A DNA stretch of 64,000 bases from Nostoc cf. commune SO-36 (GCF_023734775.1 NZ_AP025732.1:3044501-3108500), one strand, 5' to 3'; positions 1-10,172 are shown, counted from the stretch's first letter. Made by a program: numbers and translations. Notes: generated by a model not told the origin, from the sequence alone.

Positions 1-1
1 T

Positions 2-206
2 GATTTAAAAATTACTAAAGCTCACCAAGAACCTTTGGAAATTCCTGCATATTTGGCTTTGGTGAGTTTGCATTCAGATATTCGACCCCATTGAGGGCTG
101 GGAAGTAATTGTCAAGGTTAAAGGCCAATTTTGGACTTACCATGTCAATAAATCTGGTTCGCAAATTGTTTTAGATCCCAAAGTTACCGTCATTAAGAAA
201 AATTAA
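2..206 (+). pseudogene. 3' end of an unidentified gene, frameshifted
   Basis: The window opens inside a reading frame that runs from base 2 to a TGA at 92-94. The frame shifted by one base then continues smoothly, with plausible protein sequence, to the TAA at 204-206 (ending VTVIKKN). The second part has a beta-rich look, with alternating hydrophobics around GWEVIVKV and FWTYHV. I do not recognise the family. The break is most simply one indel near base 91; the upstream part lies outside the window. Confidence 0.45.
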
Positions 207-321
207 TTGAAGAAGAATTCAGGAGTCAGAATTCAGGAATCAGAATCAAGACGCTCGATAGCGCAGCGCTTGCCTCACGTAGAGAAGGCTTTACGCTGTA
301 CTATCCACCAGTCGCAAAAAT

Positions 322-390
322 TCCAGTCTGTTAGCAGTAGCGGGGCGTTTAGCCCATTCTGGCTCCTGACTCCTAAATTCTGTTTTCATA
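322..390. repeat. Dispersed repeat, inverted copy near 35.3 kb
   Basis: The stretch around TAGCGGGGCGTTTAGCCC followed by CTGGCTCCTGACTCC recurs in reverse complement at about 35318-35395 beside tRNA-Asp. Both copies are bordered by GAATTCAGGAGTCAG-like tracts. This is the style of intergenic dispersed repeat found in Nostoc-type genomes. The open frame across 207-434 is an accident of this repeat and is not called as a gene. Confidence 0.7.
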
Positions 391-567
391 TCAATGGCTT
401 TGGCTTTTTCCCATCTTCTCACACCGTGCTTTAACCATCACAGCACGGATATAGTCGTTTTTACCATTAGTATAAGCTTCGCGATCGCTACGAAAACTTG
501 CCGCCAAATCGCGTTTTAGAGCTTCGTAAACTTTGCGCTGACTCAGAATGCTTTTATTTAATTGCAG
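391..567 (-). pseudogene. Possible small gene remnant upstream of rpmI
   Basis: A minus-strand frame of 58 codons ends at the TGA whose complement is 391-393. It is charged and gene-like (segments SQRKVYEALKRD and KNDYIRAVMVKAR) but has no ATG or GTG near its beginning and is closed by an upstream stop at 568-570. It contains a GCGATCGC site. I do not recognise the family. It may be the C-terminal remnant of a lost gene; a chance frame cannot be excluded. Confidence 0.3.
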
Positions 568-622
568 TTATAGCAATTTTAATAGTATATAATAATGGAT
601 CGTGTCGAATCAAAGCTAGACC

Positions 623-820
623 ATGCCTAAACTAAAGACTCGTAAAGCCGCGGCAAAGCGATTCCGTGCTACCGGTACCGGCAAAATCGTCCGTCGGAAA
701 GCGTTCAAAAGCCACCTTTTAGAACACAAATCTTCTGACAAAAAGCGTAGCATGCGTCAGAGTGCGCTTGTACATGAACGCGATGAACTTAACGTGCGCT
801 TGATGCTCCCATATTTGTAA
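623..820 (+). CDS. rpmI: 50S ribosomal protein L35
   Basis: A 65-residue, very basic protein beginning [14 protein letters not shown], the L35 signature, and of normal family length. L35 binds 23S rRNA in the large ribosomal subunit. It lies 20 bases upstream of rplT, the usual rpmI-rplT pair. Unlike in enterobacteria, infC is not immediately upstream. The frame is intact. Confidence 0.97.
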   Translation: MPKLKTRKAAAKRFRATGTGKIVRRKAFKSHLLEHKSSDKKRSMRQSALVHERDELNVRLMLPYL

Positions 821-840
821 GTATTTAAGGAAATAAGTTA

Positions 841-1199
841 TGACTCGGGTAAAACGCGGTAATGTAGCTCGGAAGCGCCGCAATAAAATTCTCAAACTAG
901 CTAAAGGTTTTCGCGGTTCCCAATTCAACCCTGTTTAGAACGCTAACCAACAAGTGATGAAGGCGCTACGGAGTGCCTACCGCGATCGCAAAAAGAAGAA
1001 GCGCGATTTCGCCGCCTTTGGATCACCCGCATCAACGCTGCTTCTAGGCAACACCGGCTTGAGCCTATAGCCAGTTGATCGGTAACTTGAAAAAAGCTGA
1101 TATCCAACTCAATCGCAATGATGTTGGCACAATTAGCAGTCCTCGATCCAGCTAGCTTTGGTAAAGTTGCTGAAACTCGCAAATCAAGCTAAAGGATAA
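841..1199 (+). pseudogene. rplT: 50S ribosomal protein L20, interrupted by several indels
   Basis: The start [16 protein letters not shown] is unmistakable L20, an early-assembling 23S rRNA-binding protein. The frame stops after GSQFNPV at a TAG. The rest of the protein is recoverable from shifted frames: NQQVMKALRSAYRDRKKKKR, then an Ala-Ser-Arg stretch, NLKKADIQLNR, LAQLAVLDPASFGKV, ending near 1199. The total span is within two bases of that expected for 118 residues. L20 is essential in bacteria, so four or more small indels here are far more likely to be sequence errors than true inactivation. Confidence 0.9.
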
Positions 1200-1211
1200 A
1201 GGTGGCAAGGG

Positions 1212-2028
1212 ATGTATAACAGATGTAACAGATGGCAAGTAATTACTCGGTTAACATCTGGTATTATCCGCCACTGTTTTTTGGATTTTTTGCTGTTCCA
1301 TAGTGGGGACAGGATTAACTGCATCTGCTGCCGAAATGTCAGAAATTCAGCAGCAGGGGTATCTAACTGTTGCCGTTAAAGATAACTTGCGTCCTTTGGG
1401 ATTTAAAGATGCTAAAGGTAATTTGCAAGGCTTAGAAATTGACTTGGCAAAGCGTTTGGCAGTTGACTTGGTTGGTAAAGCTGAGGCTGTCAGATTCCAA
1501 CCTGTAGCGAATCGCGATCGCTTATCTGTAGTCTTAGACAAGAAAGTTGATTTTGCGATCGCTAGAGTCACAGCAACCGAGTCACGCTCTCGTATAGTTA
1601 GTTTCAGCGTTCCCTACTATTTGGATGGCACTGTATTAGTTACAAAAGATACCTCTTTGCAAAAGTTGAGTGATTTGGCAAACCAAAAAATCGCCGTACT
1701 CAACAGTTCCAGCACCATTGCTCAGGTGCGGTACTATGTGCCAAATGCCGAGTTAGTTGGCGTTAATTCTTATGAAGAAGCGCGAGAGGGAATAGAAAAT
1801 AATGCCGTCGTCGCCTTTGCCGCAGATACTAGCGTTTTGAGCGGTTGGGTGCAACAATATCCCCAATATCGGCTACTACCAACCAAGCTGTCAACTGAAC
1901 CTTTGTCTGTAGTAATGCCCAAGGGATTGCAATATGATGAGTTAAGACGAAACGTTAATCAAGCGATCGCTCGTTACTTAGAAGAAGGTTGGCTCCAGCA
2001 ACGCTCTCAATATTGGGGTTTACCGTAA
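1212..2028 (+). CDS. Amino-acid-type ABC transporter substrate-binding protein (family 3), one frameshift in signal peptide
   Basis: The mature part (from GTGLTASAAEMSEIQ) has the features of bacterial extracellular solute-binding protein family 3: TVAVKDNLRPLGF at the N terminus, GLEIDLAKRLA, and SVPYYLDGTVLV. It would capture polar amino acids or similar solutes in the periplasm for an ABC importer. An ATG at 1212 opens a frame with Arg and a hydrophobic stretch (FLDFLLFHS) that fits a signal peptide but is one base out of frame with the mature part. The break is near 1301-1303 in a GTGGGG run. No permease or ATPase gene is adjacent, so it is an orphan. Substrate unknown. Confidence 0.8.
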
Positions 2029-2032
2029 GTTT

Positions 2033-2085
2033 GTCATTAGTCATTTGTCATTAGTGAATAACCAAGGACAAAGGACAAATAACAA
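2033..2085. repeat. STRR heptamer-type repeat
   Basis: Tandem GTCATTAGTCATTTGTCATTAG followed by GGACAAAGGACAAATAAC, typical short tandemly repeated repetitive sequence of heterocystous cyanobacteria. The same motif family occurs after 22168 and after 45821. Confidence 0.75.
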
Positions 2086-2137
2086 TAAACTGATAATAGA
2101 TTACAGAAGCAACTTTATAATATCTGTCTTTGCAGCA

Positions 2138-2662
2138 ATGGATAATAATCTAGCCGTTGTTTATCTCTCAATATTGGTGGGTGTACTCACAATTGCAGCC
2201 GTGGCTGTGTTTCGCCAGATTTTCAAAACTCGCAAGGTTGAAAGCTCTTTTGCAAAGTTGCGAAAGAAGTTAGAGAAAGAAAAGGGTACAACTCAAGAAT
2301 ATTATGAGTTAGGCAGTATTTATTCAGATAAAAAACTGTATTCCCAAGCGATTGTGCTATTTCAAAAAGCTCTCAAAACTGCCGAAGAAGAGGGAGAAGA
2401 AAATATCGCCCCCATTTACAACGGGTTAGGCTATATTTATTTTACCCAAGAGCAATATGACTTAGCAATTCGTCAGTACAAAGAAGCTCTCAAATCTAAA
2501 CCAGACTACGTGACAGGATTAAATAATCTTGGTCATGCCTACGAAAAGAAAAAATTAACTGCTCAGGCGTTACAAAGTTACGAAGAAGCACTCAAATTAG
2601 CTCCAAATAACCCTATTGCTAAACGTCGTGCTGAATCTTTACGTCGGTTGGTTTCGGCATAA
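2138..2662 (+). CDS. Ycf37-like TPR membrane protein
   Basis: 174 residues from the ATG at 2138. An upstream start at 2045 would translate STRR repeat DNA and is rejected. The N terminus is one membrane span (VVYLSILVGVLTIAAVAVF), followed by a basic linker and about three tetratricopeptide repeats (around YYELGSIYSDKK, IYNGLGYIYFTQEQ and GLNNLGHAYEKKK). This layout and length match Ycf37/Pyg7, a thylakoid protein involved in photosystem I assembly or stability. The match is from memory of the architecture, not a search, so another membrane-anchored TPR protein remains possible. Confidence 0.65.
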   Translation: MDNNLAVVYLSILVGVLTIAAVAVFRQIFKTRKVESSFAKLRKKLEKEKGTTQEYYELGSIYSDKKLYSQAIVLFQKALKTAEEEGEENIAPIYNGLGYIYFTQEQYDLAIRQYKEALKSKPDYVTGLNNLGHAYEKKKLTAQALQSYEEALKLAPNNPIAKRRAESLRRLVSA

Positions 2663-2823
2663 AGTGGGGATTGGGGATTGGGTATTAGGAAAGATTTGCC
2701 AATGTTTTCTAGTCGCCAGTCCGTAATCCCCAGATATTAACAAATTAATTTAACTTTAGCCTCTTAATTTCTCGGTTTTCAATCTTAGGCTTGGAAATAG
2801 ATAACTATAAGTCTTTTGTAAAA

Positions 2824-4815
2824 ATGTACAAGATGATTAAGCGGCTGAAGCGTTTTTTATGGTTATCTATTCCTCTTATTTTCGTCATTTCTATCTCACT
2901 CGGATTAATGGAAAAATTGACGGCTCAACAGCCTTCAATTTCCCACCCTCTCAGTTCGCTAACTGAGGCAGAAATTAATACAGCTGTTTCAGCGATCAAA
3001 AGTGAGAAAACTTTGAGCGAAATGGCAGCTTTTCCACTGATTGCTTTACAAGAACCAGATAAAGAAGAAGTTTTGAAATTTACACCGGGTAAAGCTTTTC
3101 AACGAAAAGCTTTTTTGGTAATCTATGAGCGATCGCTCAATAAAACCTATGAAGGTATCGTTGATCTCAGAAGCAAAACCTTAAGTTCTTGGAAAGAAAT
3201 ACCGTCAGTTCAACCTGCGCTGGTCAGCTCAGAATATGAATTAGCAACTCAAGTGGTTAAAGCCGATTCCCGATGGCAGAAAGCGATGCAAAGGCGGGGA
3301 ATTACTGATTTTGATCAAGTCAAAATTAGTTGGTGGGCGCCAGGAATCTTGAGCCAGAAGGAAGAAGCAACAGGTAATCGTCTTTGTCGCGGCTTATTTT
3401 ACTACAAAGGCAAAGGCTGGAACTATTACGGTAGTCCGATTGAAGGAGTGGTAGCAACAGTCAATTTGAATACGGGTAAAGTTGCTAGCTTGGTTGATAG
3501 CAAAAACGTACCTTTCTCTAAAGAAAATTGGAACTACGATGTCAAATCCTTGGACAAATTACTTTCACCACTTAAAGTATTAAAGATTTTCCAACCTAAT
3601 GGTCAAAGTTTCCAGATTCAAGACAATGAAATTAGCTGGCAAGGTTGGAAGTTTCGCTATTCAATGCATCCTCGTAATGGATTAATGCTGTACCAAGTAG
3701 CGTACAATGATGGGGAAAATATTCGACCAGTTTTATACCGCGCTAGCCTCTCAGAAATGGTAGTACCTTATGGCGATCCTGAGCCTAATTGGTCATTTAG
3801 GAATGCCTTTGATGTTGGCGAATATAACCTTGGTGTATTAGCAAATACGATGGAATTAGGTAAGGAAATTCCCGAAAATGGCGTGTTGCTAAATGCTGTG
3901 TTTGCTAATGAGCAGGGAGAACCTTATAAAATACCAGGGGTTATCGGTATCTACGAGCGCGATCGCGGAATGCTGTGGAAACACTATGAATATAATACTC
4001 AGCGTAATGATGTCCGTCGCAGTCGAGAATTAGTCATGAAGATGACTGTGGCTATTGACAACTATGATTACAGCATCAATTGGATCTTTCACCAGGATGG
4101 GACTTTGGAAGTCCAAAATGAGTTAACGGGTATCGTATTGGCGCAGGGAACGGCTGCCCAAAAGCAATCTGAGGATGATTCTTATGGTCGGTTAATTGCT
4201 AAGAATATTTTCGGAGTAAATCACCAGCATTTTTTCAACTATCGCTTAGATTTAGATGTCGATGGTCAGGCTAATTCTGTGATGGAAATGAATGTGAAAG
4301 CTTTGCCGATGGATGAGAAAAATCCTTTAGGAAATGCGATCGCAGTTACAGAAACCCCACTAGCAAAAGAAACGGTTGCTGTGCGCGATTTGGATATGAA
4401 AAGCAGTCGGCAATGGATGATTGTTAATGCAGATAAAAAGAATGCTCTGGGTGCTGCGCCTGGATATATGCTGATGTCTGGAGGAAACTCCATGTTTTTC
4501 CCTGTAGAAGGGTCAAAAATCCGCCAAAGGGCAGAATTTGCGACTCATCACCTTTGGGTAACAAAATATAAACCTGCTGAACTCTATGCTGGCGGCGATT
4601 ATCCCAACCAAACTCAACCCGGACAAGGTTTACCAAAATATATTGCAGATGATGAGTCTTTGCTGGGTGAAGATATCATACTGTGGTACACAATGGGCGT
4701 AACTCATATTCCGCGATCGGGAGGATTGGCCGGTGATGCCTGTTCACAGAGTGGATTTCAGCTAATTCCTAGAGGATTCTTTAGCCGTAATCCAGCGATA
4801 AATTTGCCAGAGTAA
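2824..4815 (+). CDS. Copper-containing primary amine oxidase
   Basis: About 663 residues. It oxidises primary amines to aldehydes with release of ammonia and hydrogen peroxide, using copper and a tyrosine-derived topaquinone. The topaquinone site is visible as DNYDY around residue 414, the first two copper ligands as NHQHFF near residue 465, and the third in THIPRSG near residue 627. A hydrophobic N-terminal segment after KRLKR (FLWLSIPLIFVISISLGL) is a signal peptide or anchor, so the enzyme should be outside the plasma membrane. I prefer the ATG at 2824; a TTG at 2791 would add 11 residues. Substrate unknown. Single gene, flanked by unrelated genes. Confidence 0.9.
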   Translation: MYKMIKRLKRFLWLSIPLIFVISISLGLMEKLTAQQPSISHPLSSLTEAEINTAVSAIKSEKTLSEMAAFPLIALQEPDKEEVLKFTPGKAFQRKAFLVIYERSLNKTYEGIVDLRSKTLSSWKEIPSVQPALVSSEYELATQVVKADSRWQKAMQRRGITDFDQVKISWWAPGILSQKEEATGNRLCRGLFYYKGKGWNYYGSPIEGVVATVNLNTGKVASLVDSKNVPFSKENWNYDVKSLDKLLSPLKVLKIFQPNGQSFQIQDNEISWQGWKFRYSMHPRNGLMLYQVAYNDGENIRPVLYRASLSEMVVPYGDPEPNWSFRNAFDVGEYNLGVLANTMELGKEIPENGVLLNAVFANEQGEPYKIPGVIGIYERDRGMLWKHYEYNTQRNDVRRSRELVMKMTVAIDNYDYSINWIFHQDGTLEVQNELTGIVLAQGTAAQKQSEDDSYGRLIAKNIFGVNHQHFFNYRLDLDVDGQANSVMEMNVKALPMDEKNPLGNAIAVTETPLAKETVAVRDLDMKSSRQWMIVNADKKNALGAAPGYMLMSGGNSMFFPVEGSKIRQRAEFATHHLWVTKYKPAELYAGGDYPNQTQPGQGLPKYIADDESLLGEDIILWYTMGVTHIPRSGGLAGDACSQSGFQLIPRGFFSRNPAINLPE

Positions 4816-4936
4816 AATATTCGTTTTCTAAAGTTTCCTTAGTTCTGTTTTTTCGTAATCTGTAAACCTGTAACTTGAATGCTGATAAGCTTATCCTAGG
4901 TCAAATACTGGCTAGTTTTCATTCATAGGATACCTC

Positions 4937-5506
4937 ATGAATTTTCCAGAAATTAATATTCCCGGTGATGGCAAGCTGCACGCTCGTCTAATTACTTCCT
5001 TGGGTGAAATTGTAGTTCGTTTAGAGGAAGAACGAACCCCCAACACCGTCAAAAATTTTGTCGGTTTAGCAACCGGAACAATCGACTGGAAAGACCCTAA
5101 AACTGGTGAATCCGGTAAGGGGACTCCAGCTTACGATGGCGTTCGCTTTCACCGAGTCATCCCTGATTTTATGATTCAGTGTGGCGATCCTCTGAGTCGT
5201 TATCTAGATACAGCCAACCGATGGGGTACTGGTGGCCCAGGATATCAATTTGAAGATGAGTTTCATCCAGAATTGAGACACACTGGTGCAGGTATCTTGT
5301 CAATGGCTAATGCCGGACGCGGTACTAATGGTTCGCAATGGTTCATTACAGAAGCACCAACGCCTCACCTTGACAACAAACACAGTGTTTTTGGTGAAGT
5401 TGTCCAAGGTCTAGATATAGTCAACAAGATCGCGAATGTGCCTACAACTAGAGATCGTCCGAATCAAGAAGTGGTGTTACAAAAAGTAGAAATTTTTCGG
5501 CAGTAA
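4937..5506 (+). CDS. Cyclophilin-type peptidyl-prolyl cis-trans isomerase
   Basis: 189 residues with the cyclophilin core: [46 protein letters not shown] and [14 protein letters not shown]. The catalytic Arg sits in FHRVIPDF. It catalyses proline isomerisation during protein folding. No signal peptide is seen, so it should be cytoplasmic. The insert [18 protein letters not shown] near residue 50 is a loop often seen in cyanobacterial and plant-type small cyclophilins. Convergent with mutS. Confidence 0.95.
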   Translation: MNFPEINIPGDGKLHARLITSLGEIVVRLEEERTPNTVKNFVGLATGTIDWKDPKTGESGKGTPAYDGVRFHRVIPDFMIQCGDPLSRYLDTANRWGTGGPGYQFEDEFHPELRHTGAGILSMANAGRGTNGSQWFITEAPTPHLDNKHSVFGEVVQGLDIVNKIANVPTTRDRPNQEVVLQKVEIFRQ

Positions 5507-5518
5507 TTAACACCTCGG

Positions 5519-5550
5519 TTTGTAGTAAGGACTTTAGTCCTTATTACAAA
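5519..5550. terminator. Hairpin between convergent ppi gene and mutS
   Basis: TTTGTAGTAAGGAC and GTCCTTATTACAAA form a near-perfect stem around a TTTA loop. It lies between two convergent genes and could act as a bidirectional terminator. This TAAGGACTTTAGTCCTTA unit is also a common dispersed palindrome in Nostoc-type genomes, so the termination role is inferred. Confidence 0.6.
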
Positions 5551-5555
5551 CTTGC

Positions 5556-8189
5556 TTACCCATCGAGATTTTGCAGCCCCATCGCAATCTTACTGTGTTT
5601 TTCAATTTGCCCCATCACTTGTTTTGCCCGTTGAATCACTACGGCTGGTAAACCCGCTAATCTCCCCGCTTCAATTCCATAAGATTTATCAGCACCTCCT
5701 GGTTGAACTTGGTGCAAAAAGATAATTTGGTCGGGTAATTCTTTCACCGTCACCTGATAGTTAGCCACATTCGGTATAATGCTGGCCAGTTCATTTAATT
5801 CGTGGTAATGGGTGGCAAAAATTGTCCGTGAGCGAATATCTACTGCTATATATTCCGCCACTGCCCAAGCTATGGAAAGACCATCAAATGTTGCTGTACC
5901 GCGACCAATTTCATCTAATAATACCAGCGACCTAGATGTAGCATGGTTGAGAATATTTGCGGTTTCATTCATTTCCACCATAAAGGTAGATTGACCAGTT
6001 GCTAAATCATCTACTGCACCGACACGGGTGAAAATGCGATCGCATATTCCCAATCTGGCAAATCTAGCTGGTACAAAACTACCAATCTGCGCCATTAACT
6101 GAATCAATCCCACCTGACGCAAATAACAACTTTTGCCACTGGCATTTGGCCCAGTGAGAATAATTAAATCAGGTGAGGGGAAACTCCTCTCCTTCTCCTC
6201 TGCGTCCTCTGCGCCTCTGCGGTTCGTTTCCTCACTTCCCAATTGCGTCGAATTCGGCACAAAGAATCCCGCAGGTAAAGACTGTTCCACTACCGGATGA
6301 CGACCATCAACAATGTTATCTCCCTTCCCGGCAACATTTCGGGACGACAGTAACCTTGATGCACCGCCAACTCAGCTAAACCACACAACACATCTGCCGC
6401 CGCTACTGCACGAGAGAGATTGCGAATTACTTCCGCCTCTTGTGCTACTTCTTCCCGCAAACGCCGTAAAAATCTCATATTCCAACTGATTTAAATCATC
6501 TCGCGCCGTGAGAATCCGGGCTTCTCGTTCTTTTAAATCTGGGGTGATGTAAACGTTCCTCATTGGTCAGGGTTTGCTTACGGATATAATGAGCGGGTAC
6601 TTGGTCAGCTTTGGTGCGGGAAATACTGATATAGTAACCGAAGGTTTTGTTAAACCCTACCTTCAGTGTGGAAATTCCTGTCTTAGCTCTTTCATCAACT
6701 TCCAAGTTGGCAATCCATTGTTGATCAGCCTCTACGGTCGCCTTTCTTTCATCCAACAGGGGATTTATACTAGGACGAATTAATCCGCCTTCTTTAATTA
6801 GTATGGGTGGCGACTCTACAAGATGCGCGTGTAACTTCTGTGCTAATTCTTCCAACACACTTGGACTTTCTGCAAAGCTTTGAGGAAAGGAGAACGCGTT
6901 TCAACTACTAAATTGGATAATTCTGGTAAGCGTGAAAGGGAATCTGCCAAAGCCACTAAATCTCTAGCATTCGCTGTACCAGAACCCGCCCTTCCTGTAA
7001 GGCGTTCTAGGTCATAAATTTGGCGTAATAACTGCCGTAAATCTTGACGCAGGGGCGTATTTTCCATCAATTCTTGGATGGTATCAAGGCGGGCGCGAAT
7101 ACCTTTAATATCGAGTAGCGGTTGCAACAACCATCGCCGCAAAGCCCGCCCACCCATCGCTGTACTAGTTTTATCTAACGCCCAAAGTAGGGAACCGTGA
7201 AAAGTGCCATCCCGGACGGTTTGGGTAATTTCTAAGTTACGGCGGGTTTGATTGTCAACTATTAAGTAGTCGGTGACAGTATAGCTGCGGAGTCTCTGAA
7301 GAGTGACAGGGTTTTCTTTTTGAGTATCTTCCAAGTATTCCAGAAGACCACCGGCTGCACGGACGGCGAGGGGAAGATGATCGCAACCGAGTCCTTCGAG
7401 CGATCGCACCTTAAATTTCTGCAATAATCTAGGTCTAGCTTCACCTTGGGAAAAGGGAAGTTGTGATCGCAAACTATAACAAAATGATGGTGGCAAACAC
7501 TCCGGGAGATGGGGCGAACTTTCTCCTGGACGCAGCAAACTACCCAAATCAGGCGCATTTGTCGGAACTAACACCTCTGAAGGTTGCAAGCGCATTAATT
7601 CTTGTGTCAAATGTTCTAAATCACTACCTTGAGTGGTGAGAAATTCGCCTGTAGATATGTCTGCATAGGCTAAACCCCAATGATTGGCGGCAATTACTAC
7701 TGCTGCTAAGTAATTATTGCGGCTTGATTTGAGCATTCCTTCTTCTAGCAAAGTGCCAGGTGTAAGAATGCGCGTTACTTCCCGCCGTACCAATCTCCCA
7801 GCAGCTTCAGAAGCATCTTCCACTTGGTCGCAAATTACCACTGCGTAGCCTTTTTCTACTAGCATTGTCGCGTAGCGTTCCCAAGCGTGATGCGGAACAC
7901 CAGACATCGCCACTCGTCCTTGCTCTCCAGCTTGCTTACTAGTGAGAACTAATTCCAACTCTTGCGCTAGTTTTACGGCATCTTGGAAATAGCATTCAAA
8001 GAAATCTCCTACTCGATACAGCAATACTGCGTGAGGATATTTATCCTTCGTCTCGACATAATGTAAGTACATTTGACTTAGCTTACTGCGATCCACCTGT
8101 AGATGGTCAGAAATAAAAGTACTTGCATCAGGCTTGGTAGATGGAGTTTCAGAGTGAGAGGCGGTCATAGATGCTATCGAGTTACGCAC
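5556..8189 (-). CDS. mutS: DNA mismatch repair protein MutS, at least four frameshifts
   Basis: The restored protein is about 870 residues, normal for MutS, which recognises mismatches and recruits MutL. The N-terminal mismatch-binding domain has the Phe-x-Glu motif ([11 protein letters not shown]). The C-terminal ATPase has Walker A ([13 protein letters not shown]), Walker B ([16 protein letters not shown]) and the ATHYHEL motif. The frame breaks near 6855, 6550, 6470 and 6305, each rejoinable by one or two bases, so sequence error is likely. A dispersed repeat at 6184-6240 is inserted in frame just before Walker A. The start may be the ATG at 8189 or a second ATG at 8168 ([10 protein letters not shown]). 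Confidence 0.9.
6184..6240. repeat. Dispersed repeat inserted in frame within mutS
   Basis: The plus strand reads CTCTGCGTCCTCTGCGCCTC followed by TGCGGTTCGTTTC, the same family as copies at 15865-15899, 27238-27260 and 27343-27380, which are intergenic. On the mutS strand it encodes [14 protein letters not shown], between the residues TQLGS and the strand LIILTGP that leads into Walker A. The insertion is in frame and adds about 20 residues. Confidence 0.8.
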
Positions 8190-8254
8190 GGAAATTCCCC
8201 AATATCCGATGATAGCTTGATGTTAGGGGTGAATTGCGATCGCTCAAGGATATT

Positions 8255-8779
8255 TTACCTTTTTGTTCGACTACTACGACGCGTAGGTGCTGGGGTAGCT
8301 GGTTCATAAGCCTTGAGTCCCCCATCGCCCGTAAAAATTTCTACTTGAAATGTACTACTGGTTTTGGCGTAATATTCAGCCACAGTCTTAATTGTCGCAT
8401 CTCCGATAGAAATCTTTCTAGATGCTAGAGTAGGCCATTCAGTAGCCAACTGTTTCAATTGTTCTGAATTCCAAAGTTCACCCACTTGAGTTTCAAAAAC
8501 TCCCCAAGGTATAACTCCATCTGCTACTTTCACTAAAATATTACCGAAAGCTTGAGCAATTTCATATCGCTTAGAGTTAGCTTGTGCAATGTGATTACCA
8601 GTTTCTATAATTGTTGCTATTGGTAGTATAAACTTTGCACCTTGTTTTTCTTCTAATTGAAAACGGGTCTCAACTCTTTTTTTATCCCATTTATCATTAT
8701 CAGAACCACAAGTCTCTTTACCAGGAACACCCAAGTAGACGCAAAGTATTGATGTATCAATAATCAAAACCTTTCTCAT
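8255..8779 (-). CDS. PIN-like nuclease, partner of upstream ATPase
   Basis: 174 residues. Features of the PIN fold: the first acidic residue in VLIIDTSILCVYL at the N terminus, TIIETGNHI in the middle, ISIGDATIKTVAEYY near residue 130, and FTGDGGLKAY near the end. These supply the acidic residues that bind metal in PIN RNases. The C terminus is basic (RRSSRTKR). It starts 8 bases after the stop of the ATPase gene, so the two are probably co-transcribed and translationally linked. A role as toxin or effector is inferred from the pairing; I do not recognise a named system. Confidence 0.65.
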   Translation of the reverse strand: MRKVLIIDTSILCVYLGVPGKETCGSDNDKWDKKRVETRFQLEEKQGAKFILPIATIIETGNHIAQANSKRYEIAQAFGNILVKVADGVIPWGVFETQVGELWNSEQLKQLATEWPTLASRKISIGDATIKTVAEYYAKTSSTFQVEIFTGDGGLKAYEPATPAPTRRSSRTKR

Positions 8780-8787
8780 ATTTAATT

Positions 8788-10026
8788 TTACTTATTATCA
8801 GCAAGGCTATTTTCAATTGCGCCTTTAGTCGCTAGTCTGCCTAAAGTGCCTGATGCTAATAAAAGAGGAAGATTTTCAATATCTTCTAAAAGAGTAAGTT
8901 TGCTTTCTCCAGTTTCTTTATCGCGGTGTGCGACAACCATAAAAGGAACTATCTCTGGGCCTAAAGCATCAAGTAAAGCTGGGTTATGGGTAGTTACTAA
9001 AATATCAATTTTTCTTTTACTACCAATTTCACGTAGTATTTTTATCAATAATTTTGCACGCGAGGGATGAAGACCATTAATCTATTTCTTCAATTACTAG
9101 TTGACTATCTTCTGGTCTAGTTAATAATGCTGTAATAATTGCTATAACTCGTAAAGTTCCGTCGGACATAGTTCTAGCATCAATCTCTGTGATGTGACCA
9201 GGTTTCCACTGTTCTTGACAGTTAAAGCATGGCATCAGTACCAAACCTACCTACTTTTTCCGTCCATACTTTTTGAATATCACCTTCAGGTAAATCTTTG
9301 ATATCGTTAGATAGAGTGGATTCAGCTTCAGTTTTTTGTTCTTCAGTTAATGCTGCTAACACACCAGCAATGTAGATCCATCACTTTCTAGCTGTCAGAT
9401 AGTGGTGAATAATTCCGTATTTTAGAGGGAATAGAGTCTAATATAAATATACTTTCTAGACTTTGAGAAACAACATTTATTGCTTCAACCATTTTCATCG
9501 AAAGTCCTATTAAAACTGGCTCAGTACAGACTGATTGCGTCTAAAATCTTGTGATTTTATGATATTTGTATCATAGAGGTTTACAGTAATACTGGGAGTA
9601 TGAGATGATAGGTTATCTGTTTGGAATAACTTTTCTTCATATACTTCTTCATGATTGTTCAAACTATGTTTAATTAGCACTAAAGACTCATTTAAAAGCT
9701 GCGTATGCGGTTTAGTTTCAATAGTAATAGTGTAGAGGTAATCAGTTCTAGCATACTTTCCGTTTACTAAAACGTTGAGCGTAAATTTAGTTTCTTGGTT
9801 TAAGTGCTGCCCATTCTACACCACCTCGAATAGAACTAAGCGTTTTATCTCCTGCTAAGGCTGCTTCAATATTTTCACCTCTAGCAATTCTTTGTAAAAA
9901 TTCCAAAGCTTCAATCACATTAGATTTACCACTTGCATTTGTACCAATCAGAACGGTCAATGGGTCAAGTGGAAGCTCCGCATAACGAAAACTTTTCCAG
10001 TTTTCTAAGATGAGTTGCTTAAGCAT
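8788..10026 (-). CDS. ABC/SMC-type AAA ATPase, frameshifted in the middle
   Basis: Restored length about 410 residues. The N terminus (MLKQLILENWKSFRYAEL) and Walker A (GTNASGKSNVIEALEF) are those of RecF/SMC-like AAA_21 ATPases. The middle, 9050-9786, is broken by indels but contains MSDGTLRVIAIITALL (signature motif) and SQLVIEE (Walker B). The end, GSKRKIDILVTTHNPALLDALG, carries the H-loop His. These proteins couple ATP use to a partner nuclease in several defence and repair modules. Start chosen at the ATG complementary to 10024-10026. Confidence 0.75.
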
Positions 10027-10172
10027 GATCAACTCCAAAACTCTACTTACTTAAATTTAGCTCTTAAGAGAAGCGATCGCTTAAGGTTTCTTTACCCCTT
10101 GGTGCGATCGCTTCTAGTATGTAGATATACTTATACCTTTAACACCGATAAAAACTGTGCTAACTTACTTGC

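Noticed and set aside
207..434. 75-residue open frame near the start
   Set aside because: It is made of dispersed repeat sequence with GAATTCAGGAGTCAG motifs and has no protein-like pattern.
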